From a virus: a DNA stretch of 62,214 bases. The stretch covers positions 1-62,214 of the IMG/VR virus record IMGVR_UViG_3300009159_000076; one strand, written 5' to 3'. Shown one piece after another: positions 8,956-19,703 of this stretch (position 1 is its first letter; each line of letters begins with the position of its first letter). Position numbers and translations under genes: made by a program. The notes under the pieces were generated by a model, which was not told where the DNA came from, searched no databases, and saw only the letters and a list, made by a program, of their open reading frames with translations.

Positions 8956-10732
8956 ATCTAACGAAATAACTATAGTAAAAGGTTCTGCAAGATATGCGGG
9001 AGCACCCGATATTGATTCTAAAATATCAGTTGAATTAAACTCAACATTAAAGGAGATGACTGAATATGACAGAAATCTACTTGTTGATTTAGAAAATTTA
9101 TTTGATAGAGAAAGACAAGAGTGTGATACTTTTGTCCCGACATGTAAGTTTACATTTATATTTGAAAATTCATATAGTGGACTTACAGGGCCTAAAACTG
9201 GCCCTTACGACCCGATTAACAGAAATCTTTATTATGTTAATCCTTTATACTATCGTCTTTTACAAAATGACCAACAAGACCCAAGTAATGAGATTGCGTG
9301 GGGAGGATTTCCACAATATTATGAGTTTGATTTTATAAGAACAGATTCTAATGTGGTTGGATATACCCAACCACTTGTAGGTCAAACTCCTCAGTATCAT
9401 ATCTTATTTGACGCTAAAGAACAATCATACTATAATTGGTTTTTTCATTTAAGCTATCCGTCTGAAAAATATTTTAATCAATCGATGGAATATCAGTTTG
9501 AAGATGGTGAAATATTTACATGGACTGTTTCTCAGGGAATTCCTTTTGTCATTTCAAATGATAAATTTAATGGTCAGCCTGTTATTATCTTTAAATGTGC
9601 AATGGACCACGGATTAAGTGTTGGAGAAAGTGTTGAACTTTCTTTAAATTGTGATGGTGTTAATATTTTTGATGTTTATAGGTTAGGCGATGGATATACT
9701 AATTCTGAAACAAATGTTTTTATGATTTTTAATATTGGTTTCTTATGTGATATCTTTTTTGATGGACAAAAAGGAACTTTAAAAAGAATTACAAATAAAG
9801 AAAATTTAAATGAAAGTAAATCAGAATATTATGTTAGAAGACATAAAATTATTACAAATTATACTGACGCTATCTTAACTAACACCGCTTTTGAAAATAA
9901 CGCATTTAGAAAAACCACCAAATTTGAGACAAAGTCATTAACACCAAATTTAAGCGCTCGAACATCACTAAAAGAAGGAACACAAAGTTATAGTTTATCG
10001 TTTAAAAATACATTCTCAATAGATGGATTAAAAGATAATTTAAATAGACCTCTAACTGAATTATATGTTACATCTGTTAATCGAGGAAGATTTGGATTTT
10101 TTAATCCATTAAAAAAAGGATGGGGGTTTAATCTTGGTCCTGAATTAAATACATGGTGGGGTAATCCAAACAATGAAACAAATATAACTCAAACGAGTTT
10201 TAATAGACCTGGACCATTTATTACAGATTCATTCGGAAATCCTGCTGGAACATTAATAACATTTTATTATAATAATCCATTAGAAGTTGATGATTTAATT
10301 GATGGGGATTTATGTGAATGGAATGATACCACACAAGAAGAGCAAGTTTTAAGTTTACATTATCATAAAATAACATTTAATCCTAAAGTTTTTGATGTAA
10401 AACCAAATAGTTCTTTGGGCTATTATTATAATACACATTACAAGTTTCAGTTAAGAACATTTTCATCTTATATCGAAAATGTTGATAGAGATGTTTTGGT
10501 ATATAATCTACCAAGTTATAGTTATTACTCGGCCTATAACCAAAAGTTTTTTTGGAGAGATATTTACACGTATGGATATATTGATGTTGATGGTGTAGGT
10601 GTAGACAATCCATTTTTAAATAATAAACACTATTTGTTTGAAGATTTTATTTTCAGATTGATACCTGAAGGAAGTAGTATCAATGAAAATTCAACATTAG
10701 TTAATGACCCATTAATCGACGATTGTGAATAA
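8948..10732 (+). CDS. Putative baseplate structural protein
   Basis: 594 residues, not assigned to a family. The start is a TTG inside the end of the preceding gene (8-base overlap), a coupling pattern repeated at its own end, where the next gene starts with GTG 8 bases before the stop. N-terminus MNKSNEITIVKGSARYAGAP, then a helical stretch ELNSTLKEMTEYDRNLLVDL, then a mixed beta region rich in aromatic residues (FFHLSYPSEKYFNQSMEYQF). No signal peptide or membrane segment is visible. The position between the gp7-place protein and smaller tail proteins suggests a wedge or fibre-network component (T4 gp8/gp9/gp10 region), but that is context only. Confidence 0.55.
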   Translation: MNKSNEITIVKGSARYAGAPDIDSKISVELNSTLKEMTEYDRNLLVDLENLFDRERQECDTFVPTCKFTFIFENSYSGLTGPKTGPYDPINRNLYYVNPLYYRLLQNDQQDPSNEIAWGGFPQYYEFDFIRTDSNVVGYTQPLVGQTPQYHILFDAKEQSYYNWFFHLSYPSEKYFNQSMEYQFEDGEIFTWTVSQGIPFVISNDKFNGQPVIIFKCAMDHGLSVGESVELSLNCDGVNIFDVYRLGDGYTNSETNVFMIFNIGFLCDIFFDGQKGTLKRITNKENLNESKSEYYVRRHKIITNYTDAILTNTAFENNAFRKTTKFETKSLTPNLSARTSLKEGTQSYSLSFKNTFSIDGLKDNLNRPLTELYVTSVNRGRFGFFNPLKKGWGFNLGPELNTWWGNPNNETNITQTSFNRPGPFITDSFGNPAGTLITFYYNNPLEVDDLIDGDLCEWNDTTQEEQVLSLHYHKITFNPKVFDVKPNSSLGYYYNTHYKFQLRTFSSYIENVDRDVLVYNLPSYSYYSAYNQKFFWRDIYTYGYIDVDGVGVDNPFLNNKHYLFEDFIFRLIPEGSSINENSTLVNDPLIDDCE

Positions 10733-11498
10733 AATTAAATTAACAAATAAAGATATTAATAGAAATATTAATATCCCAATTAATATGAATTGGGATTTCT
10801 TGGATAGAGAAGATACTTTAATTAAGTATGAAGAAGAAGTTCTAAATAAAATTTTGGGATTTCCAAATGATTACGAGGTTAGAAGATTTGAAATGTTTCA
10901 AAATCCTAATAATGATATAACCTCATCATTAACATATAATTTTAATTTTAAATCAACAACTAATGATGATTGGGTTTTAAATTATTCTGATTCAGGTCGA
11001 TTTACTCAGAGAGAACTTTATAATAACACAAAAATATACGACAAATCTTTTTTTAAATTAGATTTTTACGATACAACAAATCCTCAAACAAAAAAAAATT
11101 ATTTAACAATAATTCTTAATAAAAGACCAAATAAAACAACATATACTTTTCCAAATCAAATCACTCCTGTTGAAATTGATTTACCATCATTTACTTTAAA
11201 TTACAATAAAAATCAAGAGGGATTTTTTATTTATTGGTTTGATGACCCATCAATCTTAAACATTAGTACTTTGTATATGACAGCAAAGTTCTTCGATGCG
11301 TCAAACGGACAATTTACTTCTTTTACAACAAAAAAACAAACAACATCAACAACACCATATCGTTTAGGAACTGATTTTTTTAATAGAAGAGTTAGTTTTA
11401 ATTATGTTGATAGCACATATAAAATAACACTTATGGACCAACCGGCAACACAAGAAAATGTTATCGAATGGTATGAGTATATAAACCCATCAATATAA
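10725..11498 (+). CDS. Hypothetical tail/baseplate protein
   Basis: 257 residues, GTG start overlapping the previous stop by 8 bases. No recognised family. N-terminal NMNWDFLDREDTLIKYEEEV is charged and helical, and the rest is beta-rich (PFxxNLxL-like strands such as FTLNYNKNQEGFFIYWFDDP). It lies inside a tight chain of co-directional structural genes and ends with a TAATG overlap with the next gene, implying translational coupling. Virion assignment is by context. Confidence 0.5.
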   Translation: MNKIKLTNKDINRNINIPINMNWDFLDREDTLIKYEEEVLNKILGFPNDYEVRRFEMFQNPNNDITSSLTYNFNFKSTTNDDWVLNYSDSGRFTQRELYNNTKIYDKSFFKLDFYDTTNPQTKKNYLTIILNKRPNKTTYTFPNQITPVEIDLPSFTLNYNKNQEGFFIYWFDDPSILNISTLYMTAKFFDASNGQFTSFTTKKQTTSTTPYRLGTDFFNRRVSFNYVDSTYKITLMDQPATQENVIEWYEYINPSI

Positions 11499-12580
11499 TG
11501 GAAATTTTTAAAGTTAAAATATCACCTGAAGTTTTAAAAGACGATATTGTTTATGAAACATATAGTGGTTATACATTTGGTGTTTACAGTGGATTAACAA
11601 ATATTCTTAAAGGAGGTCCTGATGGTTCTTCTTTATTGACAGGTCTTACCATACCAATTTTATTAAAACAAAAATATCAAGATATTGGATACTATGATGG
11701 TTTTGATGGTAAGATAAAACAAGAAAATATGTCTGCAAATTTTTTGTTTTATTCTACAATAGAAAATCCATATACTTTTAAAATACTTAATACTTCAGAT
11801 AATGAAAATGTTTATTTGTTTAACTCGACCTACCAAGTTGATTGGGGGGACGGAACAACACAAACAATTACCACATTTTATCCTGAGGAAATTACACATA
11901 ACTATTCAGGACCTTTACCTGAACCGACAGGTTATACAATTACATTAACACAAACAAACTTATGGGGTGTAATTCAAGTCAAAAAGAATATTGTTGTTCC
12001 ATACTCAGTCGCTCAAAATACTGACCAATATGGAACCGTAACATTTGCTAACACTAATGGAAGTTGGAGTGCAACTCCGTCATCATATAATTTTATTTTT
12101 ACAGGAGATGCTTATAATCAGTTAGCATATCAAGTAAGTTCTTTCTATACTGAGGTTCCATTTTTCGTAACAGGATATACTACATCAAGATTAAATGATT
12201 TGGGAACTTATGGACCAAGTCAATTTGTTGTTGGACAAACAGTTCCATTACCACAAAGAGAATATGGTATGGTTGAATCCATGAGTAGTGCTTATACTGC
12301 GTATACTATAAACGGAACAACCTACCAAGATTATCCTGACGGAACAACAATTTTTGTATTACCATCTTCAGGTATGACTTCAGATATGTTTTCAGTTAGT
12401 GCAATTACTAAAAATGAAGCGTTAATGAATGTTATTGACCAACCTCAGTTATATAATTCAATTTTTGTTGAACGTGGTAAAAATTCAGGGGTTGAAAACT
12501 TTTTGAGATTAGGTGAAGTTTCTAATTTAAGCGATTTGTTAAATTATGGATATAACTATTTCATTATAAAACAGGGATAA
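11498..12580 (+). CDS. Tail protein with a PKD-like beta-sandwich domain
   Basis: 360 residues. The middle part (about residues 105-170) contains YQVDWGDGTTQTITTFYPEE followed by HNYSGP and TYTITLTQTN-like strands, the WGDGT...H.Y pattern of PKD/Ig-like folds used in surface adhesion. The N-terminal 80 residues contain a short glycine-rich piece (KGGPDGSSLLTGL). No enzyme motif is visible. Start overlaps the previous stop by one base (TAATG). A 51-base gap with a TATTTATA motif follows. It is probably a peripheral baseplate or fibre-attachment protein; this is inference. Confidence 0.55.
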   Translation: MEIFKVKISPEVLKDDIVYETYSGYTFGVYSGLTNILKGGPDGSSLLTGLTIPILLKQKYQDIGYYDGFDGKIKQENMSANFLFYSTIENPYTFKILNTSDNENVYLFNSTYQVDWGDGTTQTITTFYPEEITHNYSGPLPEPTGYTITLTQTNLWGVIQVKKNIVVPYSVAQNTDQYGTVTFANTNGSWSATPSSYNFIFTGDAYNQLAYQVSSFYTEVPFFVTGYTTSRLNDLGTYGPSQFVVGQTVPLPQREYGMVESMSSAYTAYTINGTTYQDYPDGTTIFVLPSSGMTSDMFSVSAITKNEALMNVIDQPQLYNSIFVERGKNSGVENFLRLGEVSNLSDLLNYGYNYFIIKQG

Positions 12581-12596
12581 GAAATTTAAATTTAAC

Positions 12597-12604
12597 TATT
12601 TATA
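12597..12604 (+). promoter_or_regulatory. TATTTATA motif, putative late promoter
   Basis: AACTATTTATAA in the gap before the TTG start at 12632, 28 bases from the end of TATTTAT to the start codon. The longer form AACTATTTAT recurs at 18675 and 61921. Confidence 0.45.
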
Positions 12605-12631
12605 AAAATAAACTACTAAAGCAATAAGAAC

Positions 12632-13537
12632 TTGGCAACTGGTAATTACGGAACTATAAGATTGGCAGACGTTAGTCCTGCTGATGTTGAAATAATATTA
12701 AATTATACACCATCAAGAGATGACACCCAAGGGTTTGTTTTGAAAAAATTAAACTCACTTGAGTTATTGCGTCCTTACTTTAGTAATTCAAGTGTTGGTG
12801 GGACTACTACGGAGATATTAGGAGGATTGTATAATCTTACATTACCATCAACTGAGTTTAACAATTTGGGGATTTACACTTTGATGTTACGTCCATCTCA
12901 AATCAGAACATCAATTACTGATTGTGGAGTTTTATCTGCGTTACCAAATGTGAGAGGTATTATTATTGACTTAAATAATGTTCCATCAGAGTATCTAAAC
13001 AAGTTTGTTAATCAAGGATTAGTTGGATATAGGATTGAATACCTTAATAATGACGGTTCTAAAGTTACTAATTTTTTTAGAATAATAACTTCATCTTTTT
13101 ATTGTGAGGCAATTTTAGCAAACACTAATAATACAAGTGATAAGGCGGTAAGATATAGATACACAGATAGTGAAACTAATCTAATGTTCTGCACAGTATC
13201 ACCAAGTTCATCACCATCAAATAAACCAAACGTTACACCATTCATTGGTTCACCAGGACAAAATGTTATTATTACTAATACATTTTTTGACCCTACAGTA
13301 ATTGAGGTTGAGATTGTAGAATATGACACATCAAGTTTAGCGATTGCTCTTTATGGTAATCAAACTAAATCTATTGAAGATGGTATATACACAATCTATG
13401 ATAGTGATAATAACATTTATAAGCAATATAACTTGTACGAAATTAGAGACCAATTTAATGAACTTCTATATGAAGTTAGACAAGATAGAAATAATAATAT
13501 TGATTTCACTAAAAACTTTGACAATATCATTGCTTAA
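12632..13537 (+). CDS. Hypothetical virion structural protein
   Basis: 301 residues beginning at a TTG (MATGNYGTIRLADVSPADVE); no in-frame ATG or GTG lies between the promoter-like motif and this codon. No family recognised. The N-terminal half is mixed alpha/beta, followed by a Ser/Pro patch (SPSSSPSNKPNVTPF) and a strand-rich end with a charged C-terminal helix. It is coupled to the next gene by TAATG. It sits where T4-like phages encode wedge or neck components, but nothing here supports a specific equivalent. Confidence 0.5.
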   Translation: MATGNYGTIRLADVSPADVEIILNYTPSRDDTQGFVLKKLNSLELLRPYFSNSSVGGTTTEILGGLYNLTLPSTEFNNLGIYTLMLRPSQIRTSITDCGVLSALPNVRGIIIDLNNVPSEYLNKFVNQGLVGYRIEYLNNDGSKVTNFFRIITSSFYCEAILANTNNTSDKAVRYRYTDSETNLMFCTVSPSSSPSNKPNVTPFIGSPGQNVIITNTFFDPTVIEVEIVEYDTSSLAIALYGNQTKSIEDGIYTIYDSDNNIYKQYNLYEIRDQFNELLYEVRQDRNNNIDFTKNFDNIIA

Positions 13538-16503
13538 TGGCTAATTACACTTGTCCACCGCAAAGACCATCAGGTTCGGGAACATTTTCGAATAACTTAG
13601 TCGGTTTACAAATAACCGATGGTGGTGGACTAACGCAAGGTAATTTTACATTTACAAGTGTTATAACTGAAAAAACTAATAGGAACTTTTCGGTTGGGGT
13701 ATTTTCAGAACCAATTTCATTAGAAACTCTTGGGTTTGAAGATACGGTACAAGCAAGGTCAATATTTGATAATAATTTTAAATTATATCCAAACTTTGAC
13801 GAAACAGATGTTACAAATTTTGTTGGTTATGGTTCATTATCAAAAAGGTTTGAGTCTGCGGTTACAAATATTATAAATTATTTTCCGGCGTCTATTGATG
13901 TGTCAAAATATCGACCAAATTTTACAACAGGTGCTACGGCAACAGGTATAACATACAACGTTAATGAAAATGAAACAAAACTCATTATTCCGTTAGAAAC
14001 AGTTAGAAATCCTTTTTCAGTAAATTATACAACAACTTCAACACAAACAATTAATAGTTTAGAATTTAGTGTTTCAAAGTATAGAGATATGTCTAAAACA
14101 TTTTTAAGTTATGTTTTAGTTTTAAATTCAAATTATTATCCTCTTACATTTATGGACCCAAGTACTTCTATAAGTGCTGGTACATTAACAATTTATGTTC
14201 AGGGTAATCCTTTTTCGGGATTGTCGACGTATAGTGAATTCTTTTTAATTAGACCAAACGATACAATTGTCAATGAAGTTTTTAATTTAGAATTAGGTGA
14301 AGTTGAAGAAATTTTATTGAATAGAATGGTTACACCTATCTATACTTATGTAGCGACAGTCCCATCAATTTCTGATTCTGGATTAATTTATAACGCAACA
14401 CAAACAGTTACTTTTCCATTAGACGGTCCTTGGAATTTAGATATTAGAACAAATGCATTTATTACTTATATTGAAAGTTTACAATCATTAGGTTTAGATT
14501 TTGATAACTACAGGACAAATATCATATCTAGATTTTATACAACAAATGCGTTTAAAGATTTTGATACATCAGACCAAAAGGTTGACAAGGTATTAAAAAT
14601 ATTTGGAAGAAGTTTTGATGAAACAAAAAAATATGCTGACGCTATTCAACATGTTACATCTGTAAATTACAATGTTGGTAATGATATTCATTCAGGACTT
14701 CTTACAAAATTTGCGGAAACTTTAGGGTGGAAAACAAACATATCACCAATAGCTGATTCGGCTTTTTTGGAATCGGTTTATGGAACTACTGAAAATGCGT
14801 TTCCGGCTTATTCGACAAGTGAAACTAAATTAGATTTAAATTACCAATATTATAGAAATTTAATATTAAATTCGGCATATTTGTTTAAATCCAAAGGAAC
14901 TAGAAAGGCGATAGAATTTCTTTTAAATTTTATCGGAACACCACAAGCGTTACTTGAATTTAATGAAAATGTTTATTTGGTTGATTCCAAAATAAACATG
15001 GATAGATTTAATCAATTATATCGAAGTATTTCAGGTGGAACTTACGCTCCACAATTTCCGGCTTTAGACTCAACGAATGTTTATGGGTTCTTAGGTAATA
15101 CATACACTGGTTATACTACACAACAAGTTGTTGAAGAAGTAACTACATCTAGAAACGACTACCCTGTGGATAATGAAGGATATCCAGCCAAACCAACATA
15201 TAGTAATGATTACTTTTTTCAAAAAGGGGAAGGTTGGATACAATCAACACCACAACATAGAAGCCCACAAATTGTTTCTATAAATACAAATACATTTACT
15301 GGGCAAAATCTTAGTATACAAACAAGTTTAGAACCTTTTACTTATGGTGAAAAATATTTGGAAAGATTTAGAGATTTTCCATTTATGGAACTTGGGTTTT
15401 CAATTAAGAAAGAAAGTGATAACAAAAAAAGTTGGTATGACCAAACAAGTGATTTACGAAAAAACACGGATAACTTATTTGACGCTTATTATACTGTTAG
15501 TGATGATAGATATGTTTTAAATGTTAAGAATACTGATATATTTTTAAATCCTGCACAAGCGTTGGCTTATGATGTTTGGTATATGTCTAACACACAAAAT
15601 TACCCAATACCATTTACAGGGTTATCTTCACCATATCCACAAATAGGTGGTACGGACTGGACGTTTATTAATCCTCAACCACAAATAGAAAACTTCTTTG
15701 AGTTTTACAAGACGTTTTGGATGAACATGATTAATGTTAGAAATAGACAAATTTCATCTGACGGTAAAACAAGTGGATATCCAACTTTACAATCTTTATT
15801 TTGGAAATACTTAACGATGTATCAAGATGTTGGAATTCAAAACAATAATTTCACATACCAAAATATGATAAACTATATTAATGGTTTAGGTTCATTTTGG
15901 ATTAATTTGATAGAACAATTTGTCCCGGCTACTACAATATGGAACACAGGAACAAAATTTGAAAATTCTATTTTCCATAGACAAAAGTTTATTTATAGGA
16001 TGCAAAAAGGATGTCAAATTGTTTTACAGGAAATTGTTGGACCAGTATCAACAGGAACTATTAGCACTAACAATTGTAATAGTGTAACATTCCCACTTCC
16101 AATACCGACAATAAATGATTTAGGTTCGGCACTTAGTAACGCTTCCGAAGATTTAGCAATTCAAGAAGGGTTTCAGGATGGTTATACAACGGTATCTGCT
16201 TTGTATGGTTTTGAATTTACAATAAGTAATTTTAATGGGACAAACTCATATACGTTTACTTACAACGATTCCGCTTATTATTACACCCCTAATTTATTAC
16301 CTACTAACGCACAATGGACTAATATTATAAATCAAGGTATATTGTATTTTGCAAGTTCAGGACAACTAAATGACGCAGGAATTCAAATTATTCTTGATTC
16401 AAATGATAATGTTATTAACATAGTAACACTATCGTGTGAATTCAGTGATTGGGAAATATCTGATTTCTCGATATTAACACAAGTATCAATTCAAGGACCA
16501 TAA
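13537..16503 (+). CDS. Large baseplate/tail protein with a P2 gpI-like segment
   Basis: 988 residues. The most informative stretch is about residues 440-485: LNSAYLFKSKGTRKAIEFLL then NFIGTP, which resembles the tail protein I / baseplate segment found in many contractile-tail phages (an R/K-KGT-x-xAIxFLL helix). Upstream, FGRSFDETKKYADAIQHVTS and FAETLGWKTN also fit that class. The C-terminal 250 residues contain SFWINLIEQFVPATTIWNTG, resembling the end of such baseplate proteins, and a small beta domain follows. A periphery-of-baseplate role linking fibres is likely. It is coupled by TAATG overlaps to both neighbours. Confidence 0.6.
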   Translation: MANYTCPPQRPSGSGTFSNNLVGLQITDGGGLTQGNFTFTSVITEKTNRNFSVGVFSEPISLETLGFEDTVQARSIFDNNFKLYPNFDETDVTNFVGYGSLSKRFESAVTNIINYFPASIDVSKYRPNFTTGATATGITYNVNENETKLIIPLETVRNPFSVNYTTTSTQTINSLEFSVSKYRDMSKTFLSYVLVLNSNYYPLTFMDPSTSISAGTLTIYVQGNPFSGLSTYSEFFLIRPNDTIVNEVFNLELGEVEEILLNRMVTPIYTYVATVPSISDSGLIYNATQTVTFPLDGPWNLDIRTNAFITYIESLQSLGLDFDNYRTNIISRFYTTNAFKDFDTSDQKVDKVLKIFGRSFDETKKYADAIQHVTSVNYNVGNDIHSGLLTKFAETLGWKTNISPIADSAFLESVYGTTENAFPAYSTSETKLDLNYQYYRNLILNSAYLFKSKGTRKAIEFLLNFIGTPQALLEFNENVYLVDSKINMDRFNQLYRSISGGTYAPQFPALDSTNVYGFLGNTYTGYTTQQVVEEVTTSRNDYPVDNEGYPAKPTYSNDYFFQKGEGWIQSTPQHRSPQIVSINTNTFTGQNLSIQTSLEPFTYGEKYLERFRDFPFMELGFSIKKESDNKKSWYDQTSDLRKNTDNLFDAYYTVSDDRYVLNVKNTDIFLNPAQALAYDVWYMSNTQNYPIPFTGLSSPYPQIGGTDWTFINPQPQIENFFEFYKTFWMNMINVRNRQISSDGKTSGYPTLQSLFWKYLTMYQDVGIQNNNFTYQNMINYINGLGSFWINLIEQFVPATTIWNTGTKFENSIFHRQKFIYRMQKGCQIVLQEIVGPVSTGTISTNNCNSVTFPLPIPTINDLGSALSNASEDLAIQEGFQDGYTTVSALYGFEFTISNFNGTNSYTFTYNDSAYYYTPNLLPTNAQWTNIINQGILYFASSGQLNDAGIQIILDSNDNVINIVTLSCEFSDWEISDFSILTQVSIQGP

Positions 16504-18665
16504 TGAGTTATAGTATTACACTTACAGGAGATTGTTCAAATAACAATAATGGAGCGGTAAATATACAATTTTTTACCCCACCACCAACTATTATTAGTTG
16601 GACTGATAATAAATTACCTACTCAGACATTTACGGGTAATAGTATTACGTATAGTGGATTAAGTGCTGACACATATTCTTTTTCATTTACATCTTCTACT
16701 GTTCCAGTAAATAATATTTACGGACCAATAAGTTTTATAGTTCTTTCATCAACTACCGCTAATATTACCACAGGGTATCAATCAAGTTGTTCTCCAAGTA
16801 ATGGTTATTTAACTGTTGATGTTAACTTGGATATTTTTGATACTGAATTATATCCGACATCTGTTAATATTAATTTATATAAAGATTATCAATTTTACGA
16901 GACCATAATTGGTAGTGGTAGTCTAACGTCTTTCTTTAATTTAGGTGAAGGTATGTATTACGCATCTATTTCAGGAAATGGTTTTTGTAATTGTGAGACT
17001 GAATCAGTTGTTATACATCCAAATACGGAGTCTTTAGACTTTAATTTTTATGTTGTTAATAACCCTGCTTGTTCAGGTGTTGATGGTAAGATATATGTAA
17101 CAGGTATAACTGGTACACCTCCATATACATACATTTGGTCTCAAAATATTGGATATACCGGAGCAACTACATTAGTTACAGGTGTAACTCAAGGAACGTA
17201 TACTTTAACAATAATTGACGGGGCAGGTTGTGAATTGTCAAAAACTGCAGCAGTTGGTTCAGCACCATTTATTGGGTTGATTAGTTATGAAGTTACACAA
17301 CCAACTTGTTTTACTTCTGATGGTGTTTTAGACATTTATTTGTCAGGTGGGACAGGACCTTATTTTTATTTATTAAGTAATGGTGATTCTGTTACCACGT
17401 ATAGTTCTTCAGTTTCTTTCTCAGGGTTAAGTGCTGGTTTATATAGTCTGAGTGTTACCGATGTTGCTCTTTGTACTTTTACATCATTCTTTACGTTATC
17501 AACACCTAAAGTTTTCACATTTATTTCTGCGGATGTTATTAATTCACAATGTCAATATAACGGTGGTTCAATTGATATTACTCTTTTAGGTGGAACTCCA
17601 CCATATTATTACACTTTAGATAATAATAGTGGAACAACTAATAATGTCTCAAGTTTAATTACAACAAATACTTTTTCAGATTTATCATCAGGAACCTATA
17701 CTCTTACAATATCTGACTCAAGTAGTGCGTGTACTTACTCACAAAATTATAATGTTCTTAATGAAACCTCGTTTAATTTTTCATTAAGTGCTCGAAGTAA
17801 TTATTGCACTTACAATAGTGGGGCAATTCAGGTTGATGTTACACCAAATACTACTGCAGATACATTCTATACTTATTCTATTTCAAGTGGGTTTAGTTCC
17901 GCTCCGACAACGGCAACAACATATGTATTTAACAATTTACCACCTGATACATATGATATAACAATTTCAGATTCTACAGGATGTACTCAAAATAGTTCAG
18001 TGGTGGTTGATTATCTTGCTCCTTATAATTTGGTTCTTTACGGTACTGATTGTGGGACAGGTAGTGGGGGAACAATAAGCGCGATGATTAATGAAACGGA
18101 TGGTCCATTTGATTTGACATGGAGTGATAATGTTAATGGTCAGACAGGGGTTTATATTACAGGTTTAACTGCCGGGACTTATTCTTTGGCGGTTAGTGGA
18201 GTGAATAATTGTGAGACAACAAAATACTTTACAATTAGTTGTAATCCTCCGAGAACGGCTAGTTCAACTTACTCCTATTCAATGGGAACTAAATCTTACA
18301 TACCATCTTCATTCTTGAATTTCTCAAATATGTTATCGAAAGGTTATTTGAGTTTAATCGACGGACATACAAGTTGTAAACTAAATTATGCTAGATTTTT
18401 CTGTGATGTTGAATTAAACAACATAACTTATTCTGGTTCATTTTACACTTCTAAAACACTTACAAGTGTTCCCACATTAAGTGCGTTTACAAATGGTATA
18501 GGTTATTTATTTGACACAATTCCTGATTTAAAATCATATGAGATTAACCTTGATACTAACACAATAAATGTTGAATCAGATGTTGTTGGTGGTGTTGAAG
18601 TTTATAAGGATGAAGTATTAACAATTACTGTAAGAATAGTTTATAAAATTTCATGTCTAACATAA
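16503..18665 (+). CDS. Tail surface protein with tandem SprB-type repeats
   Basis: 720 residues made of about seven 70-90 residue beta-sandwich repeats (about 1-585) plus a unique C-terminal domain. The best repeats are at about 185-265, 266-345, 346-425, 426-510 and 511-585; each has Cys-x-x-x-x-Gly at the start, a GGTPPY-type turn (GITGTPPYTYIWS, LSGGTGPYFYLLS, LLGGTPPYYYTLD), a GLSAGTYSLSVTD-type strand pair and a second Cys. This is the pattern of SprB repeats from flavobacterial gliding adhesins. The first two repeats are degenerate. The C-terminal 135 residues lack repeats. No signal peptide is present, as expected for a virion protein. Coupled upstream by TAATG. Probably an extended tail appendage. 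Confidence 0.72.
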   Translation: MSYSITLTGDCSNNNNGAVNIQFFTPPPTIISWTDNKLPTQTFTGNSITYSGLSADTYSFSFTSSTVPVNNIYGPISFIVLSSTTANITTGYQSSCSPSNGYLTVDVNLDIFDTELYPTSVNINLYKDYQFYETIIGSGSLTSFFNLGEGMYYASISGNGFCNCETESVVIHPNTESLDFNFYVVNNPACSGVDGKIYVTGITGTPPYTYIWSQNIGYTGATTLVTGVTQGTYTLTIIDGAGCELSKTAAVGSAPFIGLISYEVTQPTCFTSDGVLDIYLSGGTGPYFYLLSNGDSVTTYSSSVSFSGLSAGLYSLSVTDVALCTFTSFFTLSTPKVFTFISADVINSQCQYNGGSIDITLLGGTPPYYYTLDNNSGTTNNVSSLITTNTFSDLSSGTYTLTISDSSSACTYSQNYNVLNETSFNFSLSARSNYCTYNSGAIQVDVTPNTTADTFYTYSISSGFSSAPTTATTYVFNNLPPDTYDITISDSTGCTQNSSVVVDYLAPYNLVLYGTDCGTGSGGTISAMINETDGPFDLTWSDNVNGQTGVYITGLTAGTYSLAVSGVNNCETTKYFTISCNPPRTASSTYSYSMGTKSYIPSSFLNFSNMLSKGYLSLIDGHTSCKLNYARFFCDVELNNITYSGSFYTSKTLTSVPTLSAFTNGIGYLFDTIPDLKSYEINLDTNTINVESDVVGGVEVYKDEVLTITVRIVYKISCLT

Positions 18666-18677
18666 TCTAACAAAAAC

Positions 18678-18684
18678 TATTTAT
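18678..18684 (+). promoter_or_regulatory. TATTTAT motif, putative late promoter (fibre cassette A)
   Basis: AACTATTTATG in the 24-base gap, exactly 5 bases before the ATG at 18690, the same spacing as at 1005, 46444 and (minus strand) 54153. Confidence 0.52.
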
Positions 18685-18689
18685 GTTAG

Positions 18690-19694
18690 ATGAGTTTAGT
18701 AACAATTAGCAATTTATCGGGTATTCCTCCTTACCAAGTTTCTGTCTGTGATATCTTTCAGTTTTCTTGTGTTACGGTAACAACAATTTACGATTATATT
18801 CCTCCGGCATATTCTTTTTATTTACCAAGTGGTTTTAATAATGCTCCGAAAGTATTAATTAAGATTGTCGATTCTACGGGGTGTATTTTTACAAGTGAGT
18901 ATGAATGTTTAACACCAACTCCAACACCGAGTATTACTCCGTCAATTACACCTACGATTTCACTTACACCTTCTAATACTCCGACACCAAGTATTACTCC
19001 ATCAGTTACTCCAACATTATCGATTACTCCGACAATTACTCCGACACCAAGTATTACTCCGTCGATTACACCTACTAATACTTTAACACCAACACCTACT
19101 GTGACACCTACTTTAACTCAAACTCCTGAAGTTGGAAGATATGCTTATTTATTTATTGAACCTTATTCTGGTTCGTCATCTATTGGAAGTTATATGAATT
19201 CTATAGGTTCATCATTCTATGGATTTACAAATGCTACAAGACCAAGTACTTCGGCATCTACGTTCCAAACGGATATGCAAAACTATGTTAATTTCTCGGG
19301 ATGGTCAACAGGTTTATTCCCACAAGTAATAAGACAAACGATACCTCAAACAACGGGAGGACTTGATAGTTATGGTAATCCAAGAATTGCATACAATTTC
19401 TTAACAACACTTGTTCCTGAAAATTATACCCAAAGTAAGGCTTGGTATACTTGGATAATACCAACTAATCTTACAAATAACAAATACCAAATGGAAATTG
19501 ATTTGGGGATTGTTAATCCGAATGTGTTTACGAGTTATAAAATGGAACCAACCATTTATCAAAATACGTTTACATATGTTGGTCCAACCATTGCAAATAC
19601 AACATATAGGGTTTATACAACATACCCATCAACTTCGTTTGAGATAGATAATACTTACGACCTTTATTTTAGAGGAAGTAAGGTTGATATATAA
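18690..19694 (+). CDS. Fibre protein: SprB-like head, Pro/Thr linker, YAY-EP C-terminal domain
   Basis: 334 residues in three parts. Residues 1-72 ([20 protein letters not shown]) are a small disulfide-type beta module also found as a stand-alone gene at 46137 and on the minus strand at 53920. Residues about 73-146 are a Pro/Thr/Ser linker of PTPSITPS-type units. Residues 147-334 ([20 protein letters not shown] ... [12 protein letters not shown]) are homologous to the C-terminal domain of the protein at 27266. It is the first gene of a two-gene fibre cassette whose second gene shares its head with the giant fibre. Likely a tail-fibre or fibre-connector protein; the Thr/Ser linker is a candidate glycosylation site. 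Confidence 0.62.
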   Translation: MSLVTISNLSGIPPYQVSVCDIFQFSCVTVTTIYDYIPPAYSFYLPSGFNNAPKVLIKIVDSTGCIFTSEYECLTPTPTPSITPSITPTISLTPSNTPTPSITPSVTPTLSITPTITPTPSITPSITPTNTLTPTPTVTPTLTQTPEVGRYAYLFIEPYSGSSSIGSYMNSIGSSFYGFTNATRPSTSASTFQTDMQNYVNFSGWSTGLFPQVIRQTIPQTTGGLDSYGNPRIAYNFLTTLVPENYTQSKAWYTWIIPTNLTNNKYQMEIDLGIVNPNVFTSYKMEPTIYQNTFTYVGPTIANTTYRVYTTYPSTSFEIDNTYDLYFRGSKVDI

Positions 19695-19703
19695 TTATAG
19701 TAA

